Assembly (NCBI GenBank): GCA_900548465.1
Contig: URKY01000004.1
Span: 1 to 64,000 of the forward strand
Source: an uncultured Eubacterium sp.
GTDB lineage: Bacteria; Bacillota; Clostridia; Lachnospirales; Lachnospiraceae
Length of the DNA: 64,000 bases
Direction: 5' to 3'
The notes under the pieces are model-generated. The model was given only the letters and a program-made list of their open reading frames with translations. It had not been told where the DNA came from and made no database searches. A program made the position numbers and the translations under genes. Below are positions 44,781-53,920 of the stretch, piece by piece. Numbering within the stretch: the first letter of the stretch is position 1; every line of letters begins with the position of its first letter.

Positions 44781-45584
44781 ATGAGATTATCAGCAATATC
44801 CAGTGGGAGCAAAGGCAATTGTATTTTAGTAAATAATGAAAATTCTACTTTTTTAGTTGATGCAGGAATCAGCAAAAAAAGAATTGAAGAGGGGCTTGAT
44901 ACGTTTAATTTAAGCCCTGAAGATGTAGATGGAATTTTGATAACACATGAGCATAGCGACCATATAAAGGGACTGGGAGTATGGCTTAGAAAGTACAAAA
45001 TGCCGGTATATGCTACTGATGAAACTATAAAGTGCATACTAAATGACGGTTCTCTTGGAAAAATTGACAGTGATTTATTTAATGCTGTTGAACCGGGAAA
45101 AGAATTGGTTTTAAAGGATTTACAGATAAAACCGTTATCTATCAGTCATGATGCAGCTAATCCTGTCTGTTACAGGTTTAACAGCAATCTAAATGAAAAA
45201 AGTTGTGCTGTGGTTACTGATTTGGGAAAAACTACGGAGACATTGGTCCATAATTTACAGGAATTGAATACAGTTTTAATTGAATCAAATCATGATGTGG
45301 GAATGCTTCAGGCAGGTCCTTATCCTTACTATTTGAAACAGAGAATCTGGGGAGAAAGAGGACATTTGTCTAATGAAGCCTGTGGCGATTTGATAAACTC
45401 AATAATAAATAAGGACATGCATAATATTATTTTGGGACATTTAAGTGGGGAAAACAATTATCCTGACCTGGCATTTCAGGCGGTTAGAAATGAAATAAAT
45501 TTTGCTAAACATAAATTTTATGCGGAGGATGTTAATTTAAAAGTTGCAAGCAGAAATGAACCATCCTGTGACGTGGAATTTTAA
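44781..45584 (+). CDS. Metallo-beta-lactamase fold hydrolase (WalJ/YycJ-like)
   Basis: Predicted phosphodiesterase/nuclease of the YycJ (WalJ) group. The 267-residue protein starts MRLSAISSGSKGNCILV and has the metal motif THEHSDH, a later H (SHDA), an Asp-type ligand in VVTDLGKTTETL, and GHLSGEN. In Bacillus walJ is in the walRK operon; here no two-component genes are near. AGAGGTG precedes the ATG. The following ACT-domain gene starts 23 bases later. Confidence 0.85.
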   Translation: MRLSAISSGSKGNCILVNNENSTFLVDAGISKKRIEEGLDTFNLSPEDVDGILITHEHSDHIKGLGVWLRKYKMPVYATDETIKCILNDGSLGKIDSDLFNAVEPGKELVLKDLQIKPLSISHDAANPVCYRFNSNLNEKSCAVVTDLGKTTETLVHNLQELNTVLIESNHDVGMLQAGPYPYYLKQRIWGERGHLSNEACGDLINSIINKDMHNIILGHLSGENNYPDLAFQAVRNEINFAKHKFYAEDVNLKVASRNEPSCDVEF

Positions 45585-45607
45585 TAATATAAAATTAGGA
45601 GGATTAT

Positions 45608-45880
45608 ATGAAGAAGACAATTATAACAGTGGTAGGAAAAGATACAGTAGGTATTATTGCAAGAGTTTGTACATATCTTGCTGAAAACAAGGTTAATATT
45701 CTTGATATTTCACAGACAATCGTGCAGGAATATTTTAATATGATGATGATTGTAGATTGCAATAATGCACTTAAACCTGTTCATGAAATGTCGGATGAAT
45801 TGGAAAAAATCGGAGAAGAAATCGGTGTTATTATAAAGATGCAGCATGAGGACATCTTTAACAGTATGCATAGAATATAA
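45608..45880 (+). CDS. ACT domain protein (UPF0237)
   Basis: Small ligand-sensing domain protein of 90 residues: one ACT domain beginning KKTIITVVGKDTVGIIARVCTYL. UPF0237 proteins are regularly encoded just before a UPF0210 protein, as here (27-base gap). The ligand and role are not known; by analogy with other ACT domains it may bind an amino acid. TAGGAGG precedes the ATG. Confidence 0.9.
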   Translation: MKKTIITVVGKDTVGIIARVCTYLAENKVNILDISQTIVQEYFNMMMIVDCNNALKPVHEMSDELEKIGEEIGVIIKMQHEDIFNSMHRI

Positions 45881-45907
45881 ACTGATTTAAGAAATGGAGA
45901 ATGAATA

Positions 45908-47260
45908 ATGATAAATAAGTTTGAAGTAATTGAAACAAATAAGATGATTGATAACTACAATCTTGATGTAAGAACTATTACGCTTGGTATTAGTCTTATG
46001 GATTGTATAAGCGATGATCTTGACACTTTAAATAAAAATATTTATGACAAAATAAAGAAATTAGCAGGAAATCTTGTTCAGACGGGAGAAGATATTTCGA
46101 AAGAATACGGTATTCCTATTGTAAATAAACGTATTTCCGTTACACCTATTGGTCTTGTAGGTGCCAGTGCATGTAAGACACCGGAAGATTTTGTAACAAT
46201 TGCAAAGACTTTAGATAAAGTGGCAAAAGAAGTGGGAGTGAACTTCTTAGGTGGTTACACGGCTTTAGTAAGCAAGGGTATGTCAAAAGCAGAAGAAATG
46301 CTTATTAAATCAATTCCACAGGCTTTGGCATGTACGGAAAGAGTTTGCAGTTCCGTTAATTTAGGATCAACAAAAACAGGAATAAATATGGATGCAGTCC
46401 GTCTTATGGGAGAGGTCATTATTGAAACTGCAAAGGCTTCAGACATGGGCTGTGCCAAATTAGTTGTTTTCTGTAATGCTCCTGATGATAATCCTTTTAT
46501 GGCAGGTGCTTTCCATGGTGTTACAGAAGCTGATGCCATTATTAATGTAGGAGTTTCAGGCCCGGGTGTTGTCAGACATGCTCTTAAGAAAGTTAGAGGA
46601 GAAAATTTTGAAGTGTTGTGTGACACAATCAAAAAGACAGCTTTCAAGATAACAAGAGTAGGTCAGTTAGTTGCAAAAGAAGCATCAAAAAGACTTAATG
46701 TTCCATTTGGAATTATTGATTTATCCCTTGCACCAACACCGGCTATTGGAGACAGCGTTGCTGATATATTGGAAGAAATCGGATTGGAAAGAGCAGGTGC
46801 TCCGGGAACAACAGCTGCACTTGCTATGTTAAATGATCAGGTTAAAAAGGGTGGTGTTATGGCATCATCATATGTAGGTGGCTTAAGCGGAGCCTTCATT
46901 CCTGTTAGTGAAGATCAGGGAATGATTGATGCTGTAAAGGAAGGTGCCCTTACTATTGAAAAACTTGAGGCAATGACTTGTGTCTGCTCTGTAGGACTTG
47001 ATATGATTGCAATTCCGGGAGATACAAAGGCAACAACTATTTCAGGAATTATTGCTGACGAATCAGCTATCGGAATGGTTAACCAGAAAACTACAGCTGT
47101 CCGTATCATTCCTGTTATTGGAAAGAAAGTTGGAGATATGGTTGAATTTGGTGGCTTGCTTGGATATGCACCGATTATGCCTGTAAATCAGTTCTCATGT
47201 GACAACTTTGTTAACAGAACAGGTAGAATACCTGCGCCTATACATAGTTTTAAGAATTAG
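45908..47260 (+). CDS. UPF0210/DUF711 (PFL-like) family protein
   Basis: Conserved protein of unknown function, 450 residues. Recognised by [31 protein letters not shown] at the start and the glycine-rich block [12 protein letters not shown] in the middle. Structures in the family resemble the pyruvate formate-lyase fold, but I see no glycyl radical motif, so no such activity is claimed. AATGGAGAATG precedes the ATG. It forms an operon with the ACT domain gene, which suggests ligand-controlled activity. Confidence 0.88.
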   Translation: MINKFEVIETNKMIDNYNLDVRTITLGISLMDCISDDLDTLNKNIYDKIKKLAGNLVQTGEDISKEYGIPIVNKRISVTPIGLVGASACKTPEDFVTIAKTLDKVAKEVGVNFLGGYTALVSKGMSKAEEMLIKSIPQALACTERVCSSVNLGSTKTGINMDAVRLMGEVIIETAKASDMGCAKLVVFCNAPDDNPFMAGAFHGVTEADAIINVGVSGPGVVRHALKKVRGENFEVLCDTIKKTAFKITRVGQLVAKEASKRLNVPFGIIDLSLAPTPAIGDSVADILEEIGLERAGAPGTTAALAMLNDQVKKGGVMASSYVGGLSGAFIPVSEDQGMIDAVKEGALTIEKLEAMTCVCSVGLDMIAIPGDTKATTISGIIADESAIGMVNQKTTAVRIIPVIGKKVGDMVEFGGLLGYAPIMPVNQFSCDNFVNRTGRIPAPIHSFKN

Positions 47261-47286
47261 GTAATATTCAGATTGTTGATAAATTG

Positions 47287-47324
47287 AAAAAGCCTACACT
47301 GAAAATTGTCAGTGTAGGCTTTTT
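47287..47324. terminator. Bidirectional terminator between UPF0210 and tmcAL
   Basis: AAAAAGCCTACACTGA (47287-47302) pairs perfectly with 47309-47324, loop AAATTG. It has A- and T-runs at both ends and serves both convergent genes. Confidence 0.92.
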
Positions 47325-47326
47325 CG

Positions 47327-48547
47327 TTACAAAATATAAATCTGGCGTTTGAATTCGTCAGGAATGGATTTGTTATATTTAGTCATATAAATCATTCGGT
47401 ACAGATTATCAGCTTTTAAATCAATGTCCAGCATTTTTTTGGTAAGTCCCTGAGCCTGATTGTAGTAAGTAGAAAATTTACTGACGATTTCTATTGAAGA
47501 GTTTTCTTTTATTGATGATAATATAGAAGATCTGTTATTAAATGCCAATAATCTGCCGTATTTCATATAGTTATCGTCAATAAATTCTTCAACATCTTCT
47601 GTTTTGATGTCCAATATAATGTGGAGCAGGGCTCTGGAAATTCCTGCGTAAGTATAATTTTTAGACTGCAGATCCTTAATAAAATCGGCAATGCCTGTAA
47701 AATCTGATTTATAGTTGTTTATGCGATTTGATAAATCTTTTGAAATCCCATAGTACTTATCAAATTTCTTTTCTGTTATAAGTTTATAGCCGAGAATTTC
47801 TGAAAAATCCTCTGTGGAAAGATATTCTGAATCAGAATAAAGATTTAAGCAGTTGTCGGGAATATAATTTTCTATTGGCTTATTATTTATAATTTCATTT
47901 CTAATTCCTGATGCGGATGCAAAGCCTCTTCCTAAATCGTTGGAGTTATAGCCGGCACCCTGACGCTTAATTGCCAAAGGTTTGATTTTTGAATTGAAAA
48001 CTCTTAAAGACTTCAGGTATTCTATTGCAAGAATATTGTTTGGCTGGTCGATGATTTGTGAAACCTGAAGGCTGTTTAAAATATTATTTTCACTACAATA
48101 ATCTGATAACGCTTTACTACGTGCCTTTGGATATGAAAAACCATTCTTTAGATACATGGAAAGCATATTCTTATAATCTTCAGGTTCGTTAGTAAGAATT
48201 TTGGCTAAAGTAGGCAGGGCTTTTATGTTATCTGTTTCAATGCCAAAACACAGATAATCAACACATCCCAATAAATCCAGAAATTTAACGCTGGCACGGG
48301 CAAAAGTCTCGGCTGAAGCGGTTGAGTAAATTACCGGTAGTTCAAATACAACGTCAGCACCGTTTAGAATGGCAGCCTTTGCCCTTAAGGTTTTGTCAAA
48401 AATGGCCGGGGTACCACGTTGTACGTAGTTCCCGCTACAGATTATTATAGCGTTATTGGCATTTGTTATTTTTTTTGCTTTCTCAATTAAATATTTGTGT
48501 CCACTGTGAAATGGGTTAAATTCAGCAATTATTCCTATAGTTTTCAT
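47327..48547 (-). CDS. tmcAL: tRNA(Met) cytidine acetate ligase TmcAL (YlbM)
   Basis: Forms N4-acetylcytidine at the wobble base of elongator tRNA-Met from acetate and ATP (known for B. subtilis). Start at 48547 follows GAGGTG on the minus strand; ten more in-frame codons upstream lack an SD. The 406-residue protein starts MKTIGIIAEFNPFHSGHKYL, with the HxGH nucleotidyltransferase motif, followed by ICSGNYVQRGTP. The gene is the ylbM of the Bacillus ylb cluster. It lies divergent from pta-ackA, the acetate pathway. Confidence 0.92.
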   Translation of the reverse strand: MKTIGIIAEFNPFHSGHKYLIEKAKKITNANNAIIICSGNYVQRGTPAIFDKTLRAKAAILNGADVVFELPVIYSTASAETFARASVKFLDLLGCVDYLCFGIETDNIKALPTLAKILTNEPEDYKNMLSMYLKNGFSYPKARSKALSDYCSENNILNSLQVSQIIDQPNNILAIEYLKSLRVFNSKIKPLAIKRQGAGYNSNDLGRGFASASGIRNEIINNKPIENYIPDNCLNLYSDSEYLSTEDFSEILGYKLITEKKFDKYYGISKDLSNRINNYKSDFTGIADFIKDLQSKNYTYAGISRALLHIILDIKTEDVEEFIDDNYMKYGRLLAFNNRSSILSSIKENSSIEIVSKFSTYYNQAQGLTKKMLDIDLKADNLYRMIYMTKYNKSIPDEFKRQIYIL

Positions 48548-48567
48548 ATTAACACCTCGTAGTGTAT

Positions 48568-48596
48568 ATTCTAACATTAATATATTTTGGTTTCAA
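48568..48596 (-). promoter_or_regulatory. Sigma-A promoter of tmcAL
   Basis: On the minus strand TTGAAA (48591-48596), 17-base spacer and TAGAAT (48568-48573), 21 bases before the start codon. Confidence 0.65.
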
Positions 48597-48685
48597 TAAA
48601 ATAGGATGCAAGATACTGTGAAAAATATACAATTATGCTTTGATTTCATAGTGCAATTTTTGACTTAAATATGGCAGATTTAGTG

Positions 48686-48714
48686 TTGTTTATTGAAAGT
48701 TGATATATTATAAT
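48686..48714 (+). promoter_or_regulatory. Sigma-A promoter of pta-ackA
   Basis: TTGTTT (48686-48691), 17-base spacer and perfect TATAAT (48709-48714), 40 bases before the pta ATG. Confidence 0.7.
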
Positions 48715-48754
48715 AAGATGTGGATTTGAAAAAATATGGATAAGGAGAAAATTT

Positions 48755-49750
48755 ATGGGCTTCATTGAGCAACTAAAGGAAAAAGCAAGAGCAAACAGAA
48801 AAAAAATAGTACTTCCGGAAGGAATGGACGAGAGAACATACGCTGCGGCTGAACAGATAGTTCGTGAGGATTTCGCAGATATTATTTTATTAGCGACAGA
48901 TGAAGAAGTAGAAAAGTTTGGAAAAGAATATGACATAAAAGGTATTACAATCATTAATCCAAGAAAATATGAAAAAACAGAAGCTTATGCGGAAGAGTTT
49001 TATGAACTTAGAAAAGCAAAAGGAATGACAAGAGAACAGGCATATGCAATGCTGATAAGCGATTATATGTATTTTGCATGTATGATGGTAAACGCAGGTG
49101 ATGCAGATGGTGTTGTTTCAGGAGCATGCCATTCTTCAGCGAATACTTTAAGACCTTCTCTTCAGATTATAAAAACGAAACCGGGAAGTAAGTTAGTATC
49201 GGCGTTTTTTGTTATTTGCGTTCCAAATAAGAAAATGGGAGCAGATGGTGTATTTGTAATGGCTGACTGTGGTCTTAATCAGAATCCTAATCCGGTACAG
49301 CTTGCAGATATTGCGGCAAGCAGTGCGGAATCTTTTGAATATTTAGTAGGCGAGAAGGCAAGGGTTGCCATGTTATCACATTCATCATATGGTAGTGCAG
49401 CGCACCCTGATGTTACAAAGGTTGTAGAGGCAACAAAAATTGCAAAGAAGGAATATCCACAATTTCTTATTGATGGAGAACTTCAGACAGATGCGGCACT
49501 GGTACCTGAAATTGCAGAATTTAAAGCACCTGGAAGTCCTGTGGCAGGACGTGCCAATGTACTTGTATTTCCGGATTTGGATGCGGGAAATATTGGTTAT
49601 AAATTATTACAGAGACTTGGACAGGCTGAAGCCTATGGCCCACTTTGTCAGGGAATTGCAAAACCAATCAATGACTTGTCAAGGGGATGTAGTGCAAAGG
49701 ATATTGTAGGTGTTGTGGCAATAACAGCTGTACAGGCACAAATCAATTAA
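48755..49750 (+). CDS. pta: Phosphate acetyltransferase
   Basis: Converts acetyl-CoA and phosphate to acetyl phosphate. The 331-residue protein is the short Pta type, starting with IEQLKEKARANRKKIVLPEG and containing DADGVVSGACHSSANTLRP and the C-terminal PINDLSRGCSAKDIVGVVAITA. AAGGAG precedes the ATG. ackA follows after 41 bases; together they yield ATP and acetate from acetyl-CoA. Confidence 0.97.
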   Translation: MGFIEQLKEKARANRKKIVLPEGMDERTYAAAEQIVREDFADIILLATDEEVEKFGKEYDIKGITIINPRKYEKTEAYAEEFYELRKAKGMTREQAYAMLISDYMYFACMMVNAGDADGVVSGACHSSANTLRPSLQIIKTKPGSKLVSAFFVICVPNKKMGADGVFVMADCGLNQNPNPVQLADIAASSAESFEYLVGEKARVAMLSHSSYGSAAHPDVTKVVEATKIAKKEYPQFLIDGELQTDAALVPEIAEFKAPGSPVAGRANVLVFPDLDAGNIGYKLLQRLGQAEAYGPLCQGIAKPINDLSRGCSAKDIVGVVAITAVQAQIN

Positions 49751-49791
49751 TGGAATTTATTTATAGTATATAGATTGGAGAGTAAAGAAAA

Positions 49792-50985
49792 ATGGAAGTT
49801 TTGGTAATTAATTGTGGAAGTTCATCATTGAAATTCCAATTAATAAATTCAGACAGTGAAAAAGTTTTAGCTAAGGGACTGTGCGAGAGAATTGGAATAG
49901 ATGGAAGTTCCATTACATACCAGAGTGATAATTGTCCTAAATTTACTAAAGGAATTGATATGCCTACCCATAATGAAGCTATTTCAGCAGTAATAGGAGC
50001 CTTAACAGATAAGGACACAGGTGTTATATCAGATATGGATGAGGTAAAGGCAGTTGGTCATCGTGTTGTTCATGGCGGTGAGTTCTTTAAAGAATCTGCT
50101 GTTGTGACAGAAGATGTTATTGAAAAAATTAAACAATGCAATTATTTGGCACCTCTTCATAATCCGGCTAACATTATTGGAATAAAGGCTTGTATGAAGA
50201 TAATGAAGAATACACCTAATGTAGTCGTATTTGATACGGCATTTCATCAAACTATGCCGGAGGAAGCATATTTGTATGCAATTCCAAGAAAGTATTATGA
50301 TGAAAACAAAATCAGAAGATACGGTTTCCATGGTACATCACACAGCTTTGTATCGAAGCGTGTTGCTGAAATAATGGACAAACCATATGACAGGTTGAAG
50401 ACGATTGTCTGCCATCTTGGAAATGGAGCAAGCATCTGCGCTGTTGAAAATGGTAAATCAGTGGACACAAGTATGGGACTTACACCTCTTGCAGGAGTAA
50501 TGATGGGTACCCGTTCAGGAGACATTGATCCGGGCATTATTGAAGTAATTGCAAAGAATGAAGGAAAAGACATTTCAGAGATAACGAACATGCTTAATAA
50601 GAAATCAGGTATTGCCGGCTTATCCGAAGTTTCAAGTGATTTTAGAGATATTACTAAAGCAATTGAGGAAGGAAATGAAAAAGCCAAAGTGGCATTACAG
50701 GCATATGTAAGAACTGTTGTAAGATTTATTGGAGCTTATGTTGCGGTTATGAACGGTGTTGATGACATTGTTTTTACAGCGGGTGTAGGAGAGAATAATT
50801 CACTTGTCCGTGAGGCTGTATGTAATTCGCTAGGATATCTTGGAATCAAACTTGACATAGAAGCAAATAAAAAGCGTGGAGAAGAAGTTATGATTTCAAC
50901 TCCGGATTCAAAAGTTAAAGTATATGTTGTACCTACTAATGAAGAACTTGCTATTGCAAGAGAAACAGTTAACTTGTTAAAATAA
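49792..50985 (+). CDS. ackA: Acetate kinase
   Basis: Makes ATP and acetate from acetyl phosphate. The 397-residue protein has VLVINCGSSSLKFQL at the start, VVFDTAFHQTMP, YGFHGTSHSFVS, HLGNGASICAV and FTAGVGENN, all ASKHA-acetokinase signatures. TTGGAGAG precedes the ATG. It is the second gene of the pta operon. There is no strong terminator before the next promoter. Confidence 0.98.
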   Translation: MEVLVINCGSSSLKFQLINSDSEKVLAKGLCERIGIDGSSITYQSDNCPKFTKGIDMPTHNEAISAVIGALTDKDTGVISDMDEVKAVGHRVVHGGEFFKESAVVTEDVIEKIKQCNYLAPLHNPANIIGIKACMKIMKNTPNVVVFDTAFHQTMPEEAYLYAIPRKYYDENKIRRYGFHGTSHSFVSKRVAEIMDKPYDRLKTIVCHLGNGASICAVENGKSVDTSMGLTPLAGVMMGTRSGDIDPGIIEVIAKNEGKDISEITNMLNKKSGIAGLSEVSSDFRDITKAIEEGNEKAKVALQAYVRTVVRFIGAYVAVMNGVDDIVFTAGVGENNSLVREAVCNSLGYLGIKLDIEANKKRGEEVMISTPDSKVKVYVVPTNEELAIARETVNLLK

Positions 50986-51014
50986 AAAAGCAAAATTATA
51001 ATAATAAATGGTAC

Positions 51015-51043
51015 TTGACAAAAATATACAGTCTATGTATAAT
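51015..51043 (+). promoter_or_regulatory. Strong sigma-A promoter of ylbN-rpmF
   Basis: TTGACA (51015-51020), 17-base spacer, TATAAT (51038-51043): a full consensus match, 29 bases before the ATG. Confidence 0.92.
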
Positions 51044-51072
51044 TGTTTAGGTGTCTTTAAAGAAGGATTAAT

Positions 51073-51597
51073 ATGATAATTGATTTATATGAACTTCTCA
51101 GTGAGGAAGGCAGAAATAAAGATGTCGTTGCACGTTTTGAAAGTGAAAAGTTTAATACGAACAAGAAAAGTTATCCGGTAAAGGATAGCAACATACATTT
51201 TTCTTTTACGAATACGGGAAAGAAGAATGTAGCTTTTAAATGTGATGGATTTGTAACATTAATGATTCCCTGCGACAGATGTTTAGAGCCTGTAGATTAT
51301 AAGATTGATATTGATTACTTTGAAGACTTGGATATGAATAAGACTTCAGAAGAAAAGATTGCTGAACTTGATGAACATTTCTTCATGGATGGCACAAAAT
51401 TTGACACTGAAGTATTTATTTCAAATGAGATTCTGGTTAATTTACCTATGAAAGTTCTTTGCAGTGAAAACTGTAAGGGAATTTGTAATAGATGCGGCGC
51501 TAATCTCAATATGGGATCTTGTAAATGTGATAGCGCAGGACAGGATCCGAGAATGTCGAAAATTTTAGATATTTTTAATCAGTTTAAGGAGGTGTAA
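51073..51597 (+). CDS. YceD/DUF177 family protein (YlbN)
   Basis: Conserved protein coded before rpmF in most bacteria and linked to 23S rRNA/50S biogenesis in E. coli and plants. The 174-residue protein has the family cysteines in PCDRCLEP and in CSENCKGICNRCGANLN near the C-terminus, likely a metal site. AAGAAGGATT precedes the ATG. The SD of rpmF (AAGGAGGTG) overlaps its stop codon region, so the two are coupled. Confidence 0.88.
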   Translation: MIIDLYELLSEEGRNKDVVARFESEKFNTNKKSYPVKDSNIHFSFTNTGKKNVAFKCDGFVTLMIPCDRCLEPVDYKIDIDYFEDLDMNKTSEEKIAELDEHFFMDGTKFDTEVFISNEILVNLPMKVLCSENCKGICNRCGANLNMGSCKCDSAGQDPRMSKILDIFNQFKEV

Positions 51598-51600
51598 ACC

Positions 51601-51780
51601 ATGTCTATTTGTCCAAAGAACAAATCTTCAAAAGGAAGAAGAGATAAGAGAAGAGCAAACTGGAAAATGTCAGCTCCAAACCTTGTTAAATGTAGCAAAT
51701 GTGGAACATTAATGATGCCACATAGAGTATGCAAGGCATGTGGAAGCTACAACAAAAAAGAAATAGTTTCAGTTGACTAG
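51601..51780 (+). CDS. rpmF: 50S ribosomal protein L32
   Basis: Small ribosomal protein of 59 residues, beginning MSICPKNKSSKGRRDKRRA. It has a zinc site C-x2-C...C-x2-C (CSKCGTLMMPHRVCKACG), so it is the zinc-binding form. The start is 3 bases after ylbN with a very strong SD (AAGGAGGTG). It is too short for most frame searches but its match is clear. A terminator follows. Confidence 0.97.
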   Translation: MSICPKNKSSKGRRDKRRANWKMSAPNLVKCSKCGTLMMPHRVCKACGSYNKKEIVSVD

Positions 51781-51785
51781 TATAA

Positions 51786-51823
51786 AAATAAGACTTTGTG
51801 ATTTTTCACAGAGTCTTATTTTT
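51786..51823 (+). terminator. Terminator of ylbN-rpmF
   Basis: AAATAAGACTTTGTGA (51786-51801) pairs with TCACAGAGTCTTATTT (51806-51821; one G-U), loop TTTT, followed by TT. Confidence 0.88.
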
Positions 51824-51855
51824 ATGTCGAAAATGACACTTAAATCAGTTGATTC

Positions 51856-51884
51856 TTGATTTTATACTGATTTTCTAGTATATT
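51856..51884 (+). promoter_or_regulatory. Probable promoter of plsX-acpP
   Basis: TTGATT (51856-51861), 17-base spacer, TATATT (51879-51884), 28 bases before the plsX ATG. No clear FapR operator was found. Confidence 0.55.
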
Positions 51885-51912
51885 ATCTTTGTGTGTAAAG
51901 GAGGACATTTTT

Positions 51913-52929
51913 ATGTCGAAAACAATAGTAGCCCTTGATTGTATGGGTGGAGATAATGCACCTGAAGCTATCGTTGAGGGAGCGGTTTATGCTGCTGATG
52001 AAAATAAGGATATGCTTATTAAGTTAGTAGGAAAAGAAGATTTGATAAATCATGAATTGTCAAAATATAATTATAATAAAGAAAAAATAGAAGTTGTAAA
52101 TGCAACAGAGGTTATAGAAACAGGTGAGCCGCCTGTTGCAGCCATAAGGAGAAAGAAGGATTCTTCCCTTGTTAAATGTATGTACATGGTAAAGAAGGGT
52201 GAGGCAGATGCTATGGTTTCTGCAGGAAGTACCGGTGCCAATCTTGTTGGCGGTCATGTTATAATTGGAAGAATTAAGGGGGTGGAAAGACCACCTCTTG
52301 CACCTTTGATTCCGACTAAAAAAGGAGCATCATTATTAATTGATTGTGGCGCTAACGTTGATGCCAGAGCTTCACATTTAGTACAGTTTGCTAAAATGGG
52401 TTCAGTATATATGGAAAGTATTATGGGAATAAAGAACCCAAGAGTTGCATTGGTTAACATTGGTGCGGAAGAAGAAAAGGGAAATGCCTTAGTAAAGGAG
52501 ACTTATCCTATATTAGAGAGTCTTAAGGGAATTAATTTTGTTGGAAATATTGAGGCAAGAGACATTCCTGAGGGAAAAGCAGATGTAATTGTGTGCGATG
52601 CCTTCGTTGGAAATGTTATTCTGAAACTGTATGAGGGTGTTGCCAGTGTTCTCCTTGAAAAAATCAAGGGAACAATGATGAGTTCCACAAAAACAAAAAT
52701 GGGAGCATTGTTGATAAAGAATGACCTCAAAAAAACATTAAAAGGATTTTCTTTAGAGGAATATGGTGGAGCCCCATTACTTGGGCTCAATGGTTTGTTA
52801 GTGAAAACCCATGGCAGTTCAAAGGCTGTAGAAATTAAAAATTCAATTTTACAATGCGTAACATTTAATGAATTAAATATTAATAACAAATTTAAAGAGA
52901 AACTTTCATTAGAAAGCAAGGAGGATTAA
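51913..52929 (+). CDS. plsX: Phosphate acyltransferase PlsX
   Basis: Makes acyl-phosphate from acyl-ACP for phospholipid synthesis. ATG at 51913 follows AAAGGAGG; an in-frame TTG at 51889 lacks an SD. The 338-residue protein starts MSKTIVALDCMGGDNAPEAI and contains SAGSTGANLVGG and the C-terminal GAPLLGLNG block. acpP follows directly (2-base gap), giving plsX its substrate carrier. Confidence 0.96.
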   Translation: MSKTIVALDCMGGDNAPEAIVEGAVYAADENKDMLIKLVGKEDLINHELSKYNYNKEKIEVVNATEVIETGEPPVAAIRRKKDSSLVKCMYMVKKGEADAMVSAGSTGANLVGGHVIIGRIKGVERPPLAPLIPTKKGASLLIDCGANVDARASHLVQFAKMGSVYMESIMGIKNPRVALVNIGAEEEKGNALVKETYPILESLKGINFVGNIEARDIPEGKADVIVCDAFVGNVILKLYEGVASVLLEKIKGTMMSSTKTKMGALLIKNDLKKTLKGFSLEEYGGAPLLGLNGLLVKTHGSSKAVEIKNSILQCVTFNELNINNKFKEKLSLESKED

Positions 52930-52931
52930 AA

Positions 52932-53159
52932 ATGGAATTAGACAGACTTATAAAGGCAATATCAGAAGTACTTGATGTTGATCCTGCAAAAATAACAGCA
53001 GACAGCAAATTCGTTGATGATTTGGGAGCAGATTCTTTAGATGTACTTGAAATCATTATGGGAATTGAAGATGAGTTTGGAATTCAGGTTCCTACGGACG
53101 AAGCTGAATCCATAGTTACTGTTGGCGATGCTTATGAAAAAATAAAAAAGGCATTATAA
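52932..53159 (+). CDS. acpP: Acyl carrier protein
   Basis: Carries acyl chains in fatty acid and phospholipid synthesis. The 75-residue acidic protein has the phosphopantetheine serine in GADSLDVLE. AAGGAGG precedes the ATG in the plsX 3' end. Usual fabD/fabG neighbours are absent here. Confidence 0.97.
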   Translation: MELDRLIKAISEVLDVDPAKITADSKFVDDLGADSLDVLEIIMGIEDEFGIQVPTDEAESIVTVGDAYEKIKKAL

Positions 53160-53185
53160 TTTCAAGTTAAATATTTTGTATTTAT

Positions 53186-53205
53186 AAGCCCTAGCAATAG
53201 GGCTT
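53186..53205 (+). terminator. Weak hairpin between acpP and rnc
   Basis: AAGCCCTA (53186-53193), loop GCAA, TAGGGCTT (53198-53205). The T-run is short (TAT), so it may be a leaky terminator or processing site; rnc has no separate promoter that I can see. Confidence 0.55.
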
Positions 53206-53229
53206 TATGTATGTTATAGAGGCAAAAAA

Positions 53230-53919
53230 ATGAATCAGGATTATTCAAGTTTAGAAAGAAAGATTGCATATGAGTTTAATAATAAAGATTTATTGATTAA
53301 TGCATTAACTCATACTTCTTTTGCAAATGAACACAGATATAAAAAAATAAAAGATAATGAAAGATTGGAATTTCTGGGAGATGCAGTATTAGAACTGGTA
53401 TCCAGTGAATTCCTTTTCAACAATATGCATGAAATGCCGGAAGGAGAAATGACAAGACTTAGAGCAAGTCTTGTATGCGAACCTACATTGGCTAATGATG
53501 CAAGAGAAATAGGTTTAGAGGATTATATTTATCTTGGAAAAGGTGAAGAAGCAACCGGTGGAAGACACAGAGACTCGATTGTTTCTGACACTTTTGAAGC
53601 GTTAATTGGAAGTATTTTTTTAGATGGTGGAATAGAAGAAGCAAAGCGGTTTATTTTAGAATTTGCATTAGATGATATAGATACAAAAAGACTTTTTCAT
53701 GACAGTAAGACTATTTTGCAGGAAAGAGTTGGAAAGGCAAAAGCCGGAGAATTGTCTTATGAGATTATTAACGAGGCTGGCCCGGATCATGATAAAAGCT
53801 ATGAAGCAGTTGTAAAGTTAAACGAAAAAATTATCGGAAGAGGCAAAGGACATACAAAAAAATCAGCCCAGCAACAGGCAGCTTTTCAGGCATTAAAAAG
53901 TATAGAAGGAAGAAAATAA
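53230..53919 (+). CDS. rnc: Ribonuclease III
   Basis: Double-strand-specific endoribonuclease for rRNA and mRNA. The 229-residue protein has the catalytic signature ERLEFLGDAVLELV, a second acidic site in DTFEALIGSIFLDGG, and a C-terminal double-stranded RNA-binding domain (about 155-228, GRGKGHTKKSAQQQAA). The SD is weak (ATAGAGGCA). smc begins 1 base after the stop; rnc-smc-ftsY is the standard Firmicutes operon. Confidence 0.96.
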   Translation: MNQDYSSLERKIAYEFNNKDLLINALTHTSFANEHRYKKIKDNERLEFLGDAVLELVSSEFLFNNMHEMPEGEMTRLRASLVCEPTLANDAREIGLEDYIYLGKGEEATGGRHRDSIVSDTFEALIGSIFLDGGIEEAKRFILEFALDDIDTKRLFHDSKTILQERVGKAKAGELSYEIINEAGPDHDKSYEAVVKLNEKIIGRGKGHTKKSAQQQAAFQALKSIEGRK

Positions 53920-53920
53920 T

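Noticed and set aside
45908-47260. UPF0210 protein as pyruvate formate-lyase
   Set aside because: No glycyl radical motif or Cys-Cys active site, and no activating enzyme gene nearby.
51825-51831. TGTCGAA before plsX as a Spo0A box
   Set aside because: The core matches, but the flanks do not and a single short match in AT-rich DNA is weak evidence.
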